A stretch of 64,000 bases of DNA. It comes from Myroides odoratus. Its GTDB lineage: Bacteria > Bacteroidota > Bacteroidia > Flavobacteriales > Flavobacteriaceae. A program made the position numbers and the translations under genes. The notes beneath the pieces were generated by a model, which did not search any database, was not told the DNA's origin, and worked only from the letters and a program-made list of their open reading frames with translations. The stretch spans positions 1 through 64,000 of the forward strand of contig NZ_LROZ01000017.1 of the NCBI RefSeq assembly GCF_001549985.1, in the 5' to 3' direction. Shown piece after piece: positions 6,971 to 15,900 of the stretch (position 1 is the first letter of the stretch; each line of letters begins with the position of its first letter).

Positions 6971-8275
6971 TTATTTTAAAAATGAAATGATTTTTTCTAG
7001 CGCCATTCCTCTTGATCCCTTGATTAAAACGGTATGATGCGCCAACAGTTGGGCTACATCGTCATATTGTGCCATGAAATCTGAAAGTGTTTCAAAAAAC
7101 AATAGGGCAGCTGAACTACTTGTGTCTTTTACTTTTGAGAATTCTTTTCCAATGAAGAAAACTTTTTCGAAAGTAGTCTCTTCTACTTGTTGGATGATGT
7201 TTTTATGTTCTTTTTCGCTTTCTTTTCCTAGCTCAAACATGTCCCCTAAGATGTAAATTTTAGGCGTAGTGGATGGGAGTTGATCGAAATTCGCTATGGA
7301 GAGTTCCATACTAGATGGATTTGCATTATACGCATCTAATAAAATAGCAAATGGCTCTTGTTTAATCCACTGTGATCGATTATTCGTTGGGATGTACTCC
7401 TGAATGGCTTGATTTGCTTCCTCTAAACTCACGCCAAAATATTGACCAATTGCTACAGCTGCCGCCATATTAGTTGCGTTATATTGACCTGTAAGATGGG
7501 AGGTGATGCGTTGTTCTCTTAGTTGTATTGTAGCTAATTCTGTGTGTTCAATACGTTCAATCTCTAGGTTAGCTTCTGTGTCTTTTGAGCCAAAAGTATA
7601 CCTTGAGAAAGTGATGGTTTTTGCATCTTGTCTAGGGTCATCTACATTGACAAAAGCCATTTTGTGATTATCTTCTAAATAATCGTACAACTCGCTTTTT
7701 CCTTTGATCACGCCTTCAAAACCGCCAAATCCCTCTAAATGGGCTTTGCCAAAGTTGGTAATATAGCCGTAATCCGGTTGGGCGATGGTACATAGAAGTG
7801 CAATTTCGTTGAGGTGATTGGCTCCCATTTCTACGATTCCAATATCAGTTTCGTCGTCAAATTGAAGTAAAGTTAAAGGTACACCAATGTGATTATTATA
7901 GTTGCCTTGTGTTGCTTTTACGTTGTATTTACGGCTCAAAACAGCCTTGATTAGCTCTTTGGTTGTTGTTTTTCCGTTGCTACCTGTTAAGGCGATAATG
8001 GGAAGTCCCAATTGCTGTCTGTGGTAGTTTGCCAATTGTTGTAAGGCTTGTAGGGCATTAGGTACAAGAAACATTTTATCTCGGTCCGTTACGAGTTTAG
8101 GATTATCCATGATTACATAACGCGCTCCTTTATCTAATGCCTCTTGAGCAAATTCATTTGCATCAAAATTATCGCCTTTTAAAGCGAAAAAAAGACTGTT
8201 GGGCGTAATATTTCTCGTGTCAATTGCTATGCCGTCAGCTTCTGTGAAGCAGCTGTATAATTCCTGTATATTCAT
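6971..8275 (-). CDS. murF: UDP-N-acetylmuramoyl-tripeptide--D-alanyl-D-alanine ligase
   Basis: 434 residues, full length for MurF. It adds D-Ala-D-Ala to the UDP-MurNAc-tripeptide, the last cytoplasmic step of peptidoglycan precursor synthesis. The N-terminal substrate-binding domain (DGIAIDTRNITPNSLFFALKG) is followed by the Mur ligase ATP-binding loop TGSNGKTTT at 97-105, the central motif VEMGANHLNEI, and the C-terminal domain with DAYNANPSSM and a GDMFELG motif. It lies just downstream of gldJ on the same strand with a terminator between them, an arrangement common in flavobacteria. Cytoplasmic. Confidence 0.95.
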   Translation of the reverse strand: MNIQELYSCFTEADGIAIDTRNITPNSLFFALKGDNFDANEFAQEALDKGARYVIMDNPKLVTDRDKMFLVPNALQALQQLANYHRQQLGLPIIALTGSNGKTTTKELIKAVLSRKYNVKATQGNYNNHIGVPLTLLQFDDETDIGIVEMGANHLNEIALLCTIAQPDYGYITNFGKAHLEGFGGFEGVIKGKSELYDYLEDNHKMAFVNVDDPRQDAKTITFSRYTFGSKDTEANLEIERIEHTELATIQLREQRITSHLTGQYNATNMAAAVAIGQYFGVSLEEANQAIQEYIPTNNRSQWIKQEPFAILLDAYNANPSSMELSIANFDQLPSTTPKIYILGDMFELGKESEKEHKNIIQQVEETTFEKVFFIGKEFSKVKDTSSSAALLFFETLSDFMAQYDDVAQLLAHHTVLIKGSRGMALEKIISFLK

Positions 8276-8291
8276 AAGTCAAAAGTAAAAA

Positions 8292-8319
8292 AAAAGTCCT
8301 AATTAAAATTAGGACTTTT
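8292..8319 (-). terminator. gldJ terminator
   Basis: A 13-bp perfect stem (AAAAGTCCTAATT) with a two-base loop. The minus strand continues into nine T residues. Confidence 0.8.
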
Positions 8320-8343
8320 AAAAGAAATATAGGTTATCTTATT

Positions 8344-9873
8344 TTAGTTTTTCGTTTTGCGAATCACTTGTTTTTGACCCACTTTAGTCATGGCTAAACG
8401 GAATCCGATATAGTCAGTAGCTTGATCTTCTGGATAGAATCTTCTTGTAGCTGGATCTAACCAGTATGCTCTATCTTTCCAAGATCCACCTTTGATTACA
8501 CGACTCTTATCGTTGTAAATATTAGTGATTTTGTTTCCTTTTTTATTGGTAACTGAAGTTTCAGCTAAAGCTTCTACATCTTCTTGACCTGTAGCTTGTT
8601 TTATATCTGCATCGTAAGCAACTTGAGCAACTTGTCCAGGTAAGTTACGCAAGCGTAAACGTCCGTTAGATAAAGTGTCAAATTTTACCGTTTGATCTGT
8701 TACGATTTGTGGTTTTCCATCAGGTCCGATTTGGTTTTTGTAATAAATGTTTCCTTTGAAAAAGTTGAAATCTGTATCGATTTGATCAATTTGAGGATCG
8801 TATACATCAGCTACCCATTCTGCTACGTTACCAGCCATATCATATAGACCAAAATCATTAGGAGCATAAGATTTTACAGCATTTGTGATGTCTGCATTAT
8901 CCGTTGCCCAACCTGCGATTCCACCATAATCTCCACGACCTTGTTTGAAGTTAGCATATTGAGACTTCAATGTATTGTTGCGTTTATTTCCTGATTTTTT
9001 AGTTGGATTCTCCCAAGGATATGTTTTTCTTCCTTGGTAGTTGTTGTACTCTCTAGTTCCAGCCATTCCGATTGCAGCATATTCCCATTCTGCCTCAGTT
9101 GGTAGACGGTATTCTGCCGTGAAAAGACCGTAGTTCATTGTAGCATAAAGGTTTTTCTCTCCCTCTTTTGCTTTGTTTTTTACACCGCGATATACAATAT
9201 CTGTGTTACCTCCGTAAACAGCCTCTGGATTCGCTAAATATGTTTCTGTGCTAAAGTGAGCGTCAGCATAAGCTTCCATAATCTTAGCATCTTTTTTCAG
9301 ATACCCAGCTCGCTCTAACGTTAACTCATTCACTCTGTCTGTTCTCCATTTCGCATAGTCATTCGCTTGCAACCAAGTTACTCCAACTACAGGGTAGTTT
9401 GCATAAGCAGGGTGTCTTAAATAACTAGAAATTAGTGTTTCATTGAAACCTGTTCCACTTCTCCATACGGTCGTGTCAGGTAAAGCACTCTTGTAGATTT
9501 CTGCATAAACTTGATTTGTTGGAGGGAAAACACTCTTTAACCAGTATAAATACTCGTTATAAGCAATGTTAGTTGTTTCAGCTTCATCTAAATAGAAAGA
9601 TTGGACATACTGTTGTTTAGGATTGTTGTTCCAATCAGCCATAATGTCGTCTTGCACTCTTCCCATTGTAAAAGCACCCCCTTCAATGGATACCATACCC
9701 TTAGGATTCTGCTGTTCAAAATTCGTGTTGTACTGAAAGCCTCCTTTTTTATCATTTATTTTCCAACCAGTAGCAGAAGAAACTCCATTATTTGTGTTAC
9801 TGCAACTCGTTAAACCAACTGTAGCTAGTAGGCCAGCAAGCAGTTGTAAAGTCATAAGTCTATTAATCTTCAT
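8344..9873 (-). CDS. gldJ: gliding motility lipoprotein GldJ
   Basis: 509 residues. The lipoprotein signal ends LTSC (Cys24). The rest has the formylglycine-generating-enzyme-like fold used by GldJ and GldK: GGAFTMG at about 66, later WLQANDYAKWR, RLPTEAEWEYAAIG, DFGLYDMAGNVAEWVAD and a C-terminal GGSWKDRAYWLDPATRRF and GFRLAM. GldJ is an outer-membrane lipoprotein needed for gliding and for stability of GldK in the type IX secretion machine. It is divergent from porU, as in other flavobacteria. Somewhat shorter than the roughly 560-residue Flavobacterium johnsoniae protein. Confidence 0.93.
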   Translation of the reverse strand: MKINRLMTLQLLAGLLATVGLTSCSNTNNGVSSATGWKINDKKGGFQYNTNFEQQNPKGMVSIEGGAFTMGRVQDDIMADWNNNPKQQYVQSFYLDEAETTNIAYNEYLYWLKSVFPPTNQVYAEIYKSALPDTTVWRSGTGFNETLISSYLRHPAYANYPVVGVTWLQANDYAKWRTDRVNELTLERAGYLKKDAKIMEAYADAHFSTETYLANPEAVYGGNTDIVYRGVKNKAKEGEKNLYATMNYGLFTAEYRLPTEAEWEYAAIGMAGTREYNNYQGRKTYPWENPTKKSGNKRNNTLKSQYANFKQGRGDYGGIAGWATDNADITNAVKSYAPNDFGLYDMAGNVAEWVADVYDPQIDQIDTDFNFFKGNIYYKNQIGPDGKPQIVTDQTVKFDTLSNGRLRLRNLPGQVAQVAYDADIKQATGQEDVEALAETSVTNKKGNKITNIYNDKSRVIKGGSWKDRAYWLDPATRRFYPEDQATDYIGFRLAMTKVGQKQVIRKTKN

Positions 9874-10018
9874 GTTAAAAACGGGTAAATAATTTGACGC
9901 AATATAAGAATTAACGATTAATTAGCAATATCCTTGCTATGAATATTTTAAAAAAAACTTAATTTTTGTGTTCAAAAATAATTATAATCACCTAAATAAC
10001 GCTTTTTTTATTCGTGTA

Positions 10019-10046
10019 TTGTATATGGAAAAAATAATTATTTTTG
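10019..10046 (+). promoter_or_regulatory. porU promoter
   Basis: The Bacteroidota -7 element TATTTTTG (TAnnTTTG) at 10039-10046 is preceded by TTG at 10019-10021 with a 17-bp gap. It lies about 20 bases before the first ATG. Confidence 0.6.
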
Positions 10047-10078
10047 CTAAGGAATAATTCTTCCTCATGCAAATATAT

Positions 10079-13000
10079 ATGAAAATAATTATTAATACAC
10101 TACTGATTCTTACTTGCTTTACACTTTTTTCGCAGTCGAGAAGATTGGAGTTGAAGTGGGACAATAAATTAGTCGAACAAGCGTTATCTACAGATGATTT
10201 TGATGCCACCAAAATAGATAAAAATTTAACATTTGAAAGTGTTAATAATAAGTTAATTTACTCAAATTTGGAATCAAATATTCCATCTGGTTTTAAAAAT
10301 AATGTACGAATTCTTCAAGTTAGTTACGAAGATTTAGACGCGAATTTCCTGTCAGACGCCAAGAAAAAATTATATCAGGAAGAAGTAAAGATTGAAATTA
10401 AATCGGCAATTGTAAATCATACTTCCCAAAGCTATGTGTATTTTTCTCCGATTGTCTATACAAATGGTGGATTAAAACGGGTAAAAAGCATCTCTTATCT
10501 TATCGAAAATCAATCTTCTCAACCGAATATAAGACAAAGTTTGAGTAATGGAGGACGAAATATCAATGCTAATACCGTACTTAAACAAGGAAATTGGTTC
10601 AAATTTGGCGTTAATAAGTCTGGAATTTATAAGTTAGATAAGAACTTTCTTACCCAATTGGGGGTACCTTCATCCGTTGATCCACGTACGATTCAGATTT
10701 ATGGGGCAGGAGGAACAATGTTACCTATAGTGAATCAAGCGAGTTATCCTACCGATTTACAAGAAAATAGTATTTATGTACAGGGGGAATCTAAAGGAAC
10801 AATGGATGCAGAAGATTACATTTTGTTTTATGCAATTGGTGTTGATCAATGGAATGAGGAGAGTTTAACGTATCAAAACTTATATGGAGATGAAGCGATT
10901 TATTTTCTGACCTATGGGCAACAACAAGGATTGAGAATTAGCAATTTTGTGGAACCTACAGCAAGAGAAGTAGCGACTATCACTGAATTTGATGGACAGG
11001 TTTTTCACGAGCAAGATCTAGTTAATATAGGAAAGCTCGGTAGAAAATGGTTTGGTGAAGAGTTTGGAATTGTCAATGATCGAAGCTTTTCATTGGAATT
11101 GATGCATTTAAAAACAAGTGCGCCTGTTACCTTTGGTGTGAATACTGCTTCTAGTTCGTATGGCAATACATCGTTTACTTATGCGATTAATAATAGGTTT
11201 GTAGGGGCTGTTACTTTTTTTCCTATTCGAAGTGCAACGACAAAAGGATATGAAAGCTTTTTAGAAAAAGAGGAGTATTTAAGTTCTCCTACGGTTGAGG
11301 TGACGTTAACCTATCAGAATGGCGGAGTGCCCAATTCTAAAGGATACCTTGATTATATTGAGTTTTTCTATACAGGAAACTTAATCGGAGGAACAAAGCA
11401 ATATCGTTTTTCTAATAATAAGGTAAAAACAATAGAAGGAGTGGTTCGTTGGAGCTTGACCAATACCAATCAAGTGAATCGAATTTGGAATGTTACGGAT
11501 GTTTCAGCTATTACTACGCTTCCTGTAGCCAATCAGAGTCAGTATAGCTTTAAGTCATATGGTGGGACCAACCCCGTTTTTCAAGTAGAAATTCCAACAG
11601 ATTATTACACCCCTAAAATGGTAAATAATAGTCGTGTGCGCAATCAAGACCTCAAAGGAGCGGTACAAGCACAAGGAACTGTCGATTACCTTATTATTAC
11701 AAACGATGCTTTTGCTTCAGCTGCACAACAATTGGCACAATTTCATCGCCAAAATAGCAACTTAAAGCCGATGGTGGTGACGGTAGATCAAATTTACAAT
11801 GAGTTCTCGTCAGGGCAACAAGATGGTGTAGCGATTCGAAATTTTGTTCGATATGTTTATGAGAGCATGCAACAAAAAGGAAGTGAGTTGAAATACCTCA
11901 ATTTATTTGGTACAGGATCTTACGATTATAAGCAGAGAATAGAACAAAACGCAAATATTGTTCCGTTGCATTATGGAATGAGTAAAACGAAAAAAGCACA
12001 GAATAGCAATTCTAACTTTTCAATGTATACTACATTTATGTCGGATGATTTTTATGGATTACTCGATGAAGGAGAGGGAGACATGTATAATGTTGTTTTT
12101 GGAATTGACGTTACGGTTGGAAGAATAGTCGCAAAGAATTTGGAAGAGGCGAATCAGGCAGTACAAAAAATAATAGCCTATCACGGGGAGCAAGCACGAG
12201 GGCGTTGGAAAAATAACCTGGTTGCAATGGCAGATGACGTAGATAAATCGTCTGATTACGTTTTACAAGTTGAAACGGATACCATTGTGAATCGTATTCT
12301 AACGCATAACCCGTTTTTTAATGCCAAGAAAATCTATTTGGATGCTTATGTACAAGAAACGTCTGCTGGAGGAAATCGCTATCCGCAGGCTAGGTTAGAT
12401 TTCTTAGATGCTATTGAAAAAGGAGCGTTGTTTATTAATTATTTAGGACATGGTGGGGAGGATGGATTAGCGCAAGAACGCGTTTTTACGATTGAAGATG
12501 CTCGAAAGTTAACCAATGAAAATAAATATCCTGTTTTTTCTATTATAACGTGTGAGTTCAGTCGATTTGATGATCCGAATTATACAAGTGGAGGTGAAGT
12601 GCTATTTAACAATAGCAAGGGAGGGGCTATTGCGTTGATTGGGACGACAAGAGAAATCGGAATTGATATTGGACGATTGTTAAATCGAACGTTTACCGAT
12701 TTATTTTTTGAACACGCTGCGACGTATTCTATGGCTGATGCTTTAAGACATACTAAAAACTCCTATACGAATAGAGATAAAAATGTCGTTTCATTTATTG
12801 GCGATCCAGCGTTGAAAATTGCGCTGCCTAATTTAAAGGTGGTGCTGTCTCAAGTTAATGAAGAGGATGTTCAGCTAACAACAAATAACCCTGTAAAAGC
12901 GTTAGACTATGTAAAGATGAAAGGAGAGGTACAAGATGAAGGAAACAATGTTGTTCATTCTTTCACTGGCAGCTTAGCTGTTGAGATTTATGATAAGTAT

Positions 13001-13927
13001 TTAGATAAGAAAACACTAGGGAATGACAATGTGATGAATAATGGAATCCCTTGGGTAATGGATTATCAAACTTTAGGAGAGGTAGTTTTTAGAGGAAATG
13101 CCAGTGTGAAAAACGGGGCTTTTTCTTTTGATTTCATCATGCCAAAAGATATTCGACTCAATGAAGGAAAAGGGAAAGTGAGTTTTTATTCTTCCAATCA
13201 AGAGATTGAATATACAGGAAATAACGATGATTTGGTTATAGGCGGATTGAACGAAAATGCACCAAAAGATATTACTCCACCAATAGCGAGATTATATATG
13301 GATAATGAATCCTTTGTTTCTGGAGGAGCAACAAGCAATAATCCTGTATTTCTTGCGTTTGTTGAAGATGAAAGTGGGATTAATACAGCTAGTGGCATTG
13401 GACATGACATCGTAATTATTGTAGATGATAAGGAGGATAAAAATATCATACTCAATGATTATTATGAAACGGAACTAGATAATTTTAGAAAAGGAAAGGT
13501 GACTTACCAACTGAAAGAATTGGATCCTGGAATGCATACGATTCAGTTTAAAGTATGGGATGTATACAACAATTTATCGACTACTGAAATTCAATTTTTG
13601 GTTAAACAAGATGAAGCATTAAAAATTGAAAAAGTGTTGAATTATCCTAATCCTTTTGTCAACTACACTGAGTTTTGGTTCACCCACAATAGACCGCTGG
13701 AGCCCTTGGATGTTCAAGTACAGATTATGACGATTACGGGGAGAATTGTGAAAACAATGAATCAACAAATCACGACGGAAGGAAATTTAAGTCGAGAGAT
13801 ACAATGGGATGGACGTGATGATTTCGGAGATCGAATTGGAAAAGGGGTCTATATTTATCGCCTAACCGTGCGTTCATCACAGACAGGAAAAAAAGTCGAA
13901 AAAATAGAAAAATTAGTTATACTTTAG
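10079..13927 (+). CDS. porU: type IX secretion sortase PorU
   Basis: 1282 residues from ATG 10079, which begins a clean signal peptide (MKIIINTLLILTCFTLFSQS). An in-frame ATG 12 bases upstream would add MQIY. PorU is the outer-membrane C25-family peptidase that cleaves the C-terminal sorting domain of T9SS cargo and attaches it to the surface. The catalytic pair is visible as LGHGG (His791) and ITCEFSRFDDP (Cys825), 34 residues apart as in gingipain relatives. The long N-terminal region and a C-terminal sandwich ending in a FlgD-like/T9SS-tail-like segment (NYPNPFV, KGVYIYRL) are present. porV follows after 39 bases. Confidence 0.95.
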   Translation: MKIIINTLLILTCFTLFSQSRRLELKWDNKLVEQALSTDDFDATKIDKNLTFESVNNKLIYSNLESNIPSGFKNNVRILQVSYEDLDANFLSDAKKKLYQEEVKIEIKSAIVNHTSQSYVYFSPIVYTNGGLKRVKSISYLIENQSSQPNIRQSLSNGGRNINANTVLKQGNWFKFGVNKSGIYKLDKNFLTQLGVPSSVDPRTIQIYGAGGTMLPIVNQASYPTDLQENSIYVQGESKGTMDAEDYILFYAIGVDQWNEESLTYQNLYGDEAIYFLTYGQQQGLRISNFVEPTAREVATITEFDGQVFHEQDLVNIGKLGRKWFGEEFGIVNDRSFSLELMHLKTSAPVTFGVNTASSSYGNTSFTYAINNRFVGAVTFFPIRSATTKGYESFLEKEEYLSSPTVEVTLTYQNGGVPNSKGYLDYIEFFYTGNLIGGTKQYRFSNNKVKTIEGVVRWSLTNTNQVNRIWNVTDVSAITTLPVANQSQYSFKSYGGTNPVFQVEIPTDYYTPKMVNNSRVRNQDLKGAVQAQGTVDYLIITNDAFASAAQQLAQFHRQNSNLKPMVVTVDQIYNEFSSGQQDGVAIRNFVRYVYESMQQKGSELKYLNLFGTGSYDYKQRIEQNANIVPLHYGMSKTKKAQNSNSNFSMYTTFMSDDFYGLLDEGEGDMYNVVFGIDVTVGRIVAKNLEEANQAVQKIIAYHGEQARGRWKNNLVAMADDVDKSSDYVLQVETDTIVNRILTHNPFFNAKKIYLDAYVQETSAGGNRYPQARLDFLDAIEKGALFINYLGHGGEDGLAQERVFTIEDARKLTNENKYPVFSIITCEFSRFDDPNYTSGGEVLFNNSKGGAIALIGTTREIGIDIGRLLNRTFTDLFFEHAATYSMADALRHTKNSYTNRDKNVVSFIGDPALKIALPNLKVVLSQVNEEDVQLTTNNPVKALDYVKMKGEVQDEGNNVVHSFTGSLAVEIYDKYLDKKTLGNDNVMNNGIPWVMDYQTLGEVVFRGNASVKNGAFSFDFIMPKDIRLNEGKGKVSFYSSNQEIEYTGNNDDLVIGGLNENAPKDITPPIARLYMDNESFVSGGATSNNPVFLAFVEDESGINTASGIGHDIVIIVDDKEDKNIILNDYYETELDNFRKGKVTYQLKELDPGMHTIQFKVWDVYNNLSTTEIQFLVKQDEALKIEKVLNYPNPFVNYTEFWFTHNRPLEPLDVQVQIMTITGRIVKTMNQQITTEGNLSREIQWDGRDDFGDRIGKGVYIYRLTVRSSQTGKKVEKIEKLVIL

Positions 13928-13935
13928 GAAACAAT

Positions 13936-13943
13936 TATATTTG
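13936..13943 (+). promoter_or_regulatory. possible porV promoter (-7 box)
   Basis: TATATTTG matches TAnnTTTG in the short porU-porV gap. No convincing TTG element was seen at the usual distance, so porV may also be read through from porU. Confidence 0.35.
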
Positions 13944-13966
13944 TATAATTTTATAAACACAACTGA

Positions 13967-15112
13967 ATGAAAAATTTCACAGCATTAGTTTTATCTATAC
14001 TAGGAGGATCTGCACTGTATGCACAGACAGATATAAATCCGATAACAACTGCAGTTCCCTTTTTAACGATTGCAGCTGACGCAAGATCAGCAGCTTTGGG
14101 AGATATGGGAGTTGCAACTACAGCAGATGCTTTTTCACAACAACACAATGCTTCAAAATATGCTTTTGCAATAAAAGATCAAGGATTCGCGATGAGCTAT
14201 ACGCCCTATATGTCTAAAATCTCTAGTGGAATGTCTCTTGCTCAAGTAAATTATTTCAATAAATACAACGAACGAAGCGCATTTTCTGTAGGGTTCCGTT
14301 ATTTTGGAATGGGAGAAGTGACGTATAGAGAGGATTATAATAGCATAGGAGCAACGTATAAACCAAGTGAATTTGCGATTGATGCTTCTTACGCATTGAA
14401 ATTAAGTGAGAAATTTGGTATGGCCGTTACTGGGCGTTTCATCAATTCCAATCTGAAATTACCTGATACAGGAGACGGAGATGCATCAAGTGTAAGTACA
14501 TTTGCGGTGGATATTTCTGGATTCTATCAATCAGATCGAATGTCTTTTTCTGATTTTGACGGACGTTGGAGATTTGGTTTTAACTTACAAAATCTTGGGC
14601 CGAAGATGAGTAGTAATGATAGACCAGAAAATGCGGGAGATTTCTTACCTGCAAATTTAAAACTAGGAGCTGGTTTTGACTTTATTTTGGATGATTATAA
14701 CACCTTAACAATCACCACGGAGTTTAATAAATTAATGGTACCAACTCCACCACTAGATAAAAATAGTGAAGAGATGCGCGAGTACAACGATACGGGTTGG
14801 TTTAAAGGAGTATTCAAATCTTTTGGTGATGCACCAGGTGGTTTTAGCGAAGAAATGAAAGAAATTGCTTGGGCAATGGGAGCAGAGTATTGGTATGACA
14901 ATACATTTGCATTCCGCGCAGGTTATTTCAATGAAAATAAAAATAAAGGAGCAAGACAGTATGCAACACTAGGGGCAGGATTTAAATACAGTATGATTAC
15001 AGTCGATTTATCGTATTTGTTCTCTACATCAAAAATCAACAACCCTCTAGAAAATACCCTTCGTTTTTCCCTAACGTTTGATTTAGGAAGAAAGACATAC
15101 CCTAAAGGATAA
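13967..15112 (+). CDS. porV: type IX secretion outer-membrane protein PorV
   Basis: 381 residues with signal peptide MKNFTALVLSILGGSALYAQ. The PorV/LptO signature follows: PFLTIAADARSAALGDMGVAT and an HNASKYAF region. Many alternating strands toward an aromatic C terminus (LRFSLTFDLGRKT) fit a FadL-like 14-stranded barrel. PorV shuttles folded T9SS cargo from the translocon to the PorU attachment complex. Immediately downstream of porU, the conserved order. A strong terminator follows at 15142. Confidence 0.95.
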   Translation: MKNFTALVLSILGGSALYAQTDINPITTAVPFLTIAADARSAALGDMGVATTADAFSQQHNASKYAFAIKDQGFAMSYTPYMSKISSGMSLAQVNYFNKYNERSAFSVGFRYFGMGEVTYREDYNSIGATYKPSEFAIDASYALKLSEKFGMAVTGRFINSNLKLPDTGDGDASSVSTFAVDISGFYQSDRMSFSDFDGRWRFGFNLQNLGPKMSSNDRPENAGDFLPANLKLGAGFDFILDDYNTLTITTEFNKLMVPTPPLDKNSEEMREYNDTGWFKGVFKSFGDAPGGFSEEMKEIAWAMGAEYWYDNTFAFRAGYFNENKNKGARQYATLGAGFKYSMITVDLSYLFSTSKINNPLENTLRFSLTFDLGRKTYPKG

Positions 15113-15127
15113 CAAGAAGAAAAGTAT

Positions 15128-15135
15128 TATATTTG
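15128..15135 (+). promoter_or_regulatory. possible cdd promoter upstream of a terminator hairpin
   Basis: TATATTTG matches the -7 consensus and lies between porV and the hairpin at 15142-15180. A transcript from here would contain the whole hairpin before the cdd start at 15200. Confidence 0.35.
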
Positions 15136-15141
15136 TACCCT

Positions 15142-15180
15142 AATCCAAACCGTTTAACCTAAAACGAGTTTGGATTTTTT
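15142..15180 (+). terminator. terminator between porV and cdd
   Basis: AATCCAAAC and GTTTGGATT form a perfect 9-bp stem. The inner CGTTT/AAACG extends it, and six T residues follow. It ends 20 bases before cdd. Confidence 0.75.
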
Positions 15181-15199
15181 ATCTCTAATCGTTTGACTT

Positions 15200-15682
15200 A
15201 TGAAAAAAGTAGAAGTAGTAACGACATTCATTGAATATGAATCGATTCGCGAATTAGCACAACAAGATCAAGAATTGATGGAACAGGCTGTTGCCATTCG
15301 AAAAAATGCTTATGCCCCTTATTCTCAATTTCGCGTAGGAGCTGCTTTACTGTTAGAGGATGGAACGATTGTATTGGGATCGAATCAAGAGAATGCTGCT
15401 TTTCCATCGGGTTTATGTGCAGAACGCACCGCTATTTTTCAAGCAGGAGCGTTGTATCCTACCCAAAGAATAGTAAAAATTGCAATTTCAGCAACTTCAG
15501 ATTTAAAAGTAACCAATCATCCTATTCCGCCTTGTGGTGCATGTAGACAGAGCATATTAGAATATGAAGTGAAACAAGCGCAACCCATCGAGCTGTTTTT
15601 TATGGGAGCTGAGGGAACGGTGTGTTATTCCCCTTCTCTTCTTAATATGTTGCCTTTTCATTTTGATGCAAAATCACTGTAA
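15200..15682 (+). CDS. cdd: cytidine deaminase
   Basis: 160 residues, homotetrameric-type size with an N-terminal extension of about 25. It converts cytidine and deoxycytidine to uridine in pyrimidine salvage, using one zinc. The zinc-binding motifs are CAER (Cys73, Glu75 as the catalytic proton shuttle) and PCGACRQ (Cys112, Cys115). The substrate motifs YSQFRVGAAL and NQENAAFPSG are intact. It follows porV with a terminator between them, a neighbourhood conserved in several flavobacteria. Cytoplasmic. Confidence 0.95.
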   Translation: MKKVEVVTTFIEYESIRELAQQDQELMEQAVAIRKNAYAPYSQFRVGAALLLEDGTIVLGSNQENAAFPSGLCAERTAIFQAGALYPTQRIVKIAISATSDLKVTNHPIPPCGACRQSILEYEVKQAQPIELFFMGAEGTVCYSPSLLNMLPFHFDAKSL

Positions 15683-15900
15683 AAGGCAAGAATAAATAAG
15701 AAGATTTAAGTAGAATAGGGTATAAAGTAAAAAGTTTTACCCTATTGATACCTAGTTGATTACCCGTTTTAAAAAAAACGAGTGTCAACCTTGATATTAT
15801 ATCAAATAAATTATTAATTTTGATATGAAAAGGCGATGAAACTAAAACTTCGCTTCCTGGTCCCTAAAAAAATTAAACGCGGACCTTTTGAATTTATAAA

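Noticed and set aside
10067..10078. Upstream ATG of porU
   Set aside because: ATG 10079 begins a standard signal peptide. The upstream codons add MQIY and no benefit, so the later start is preferred, though both remain possible.
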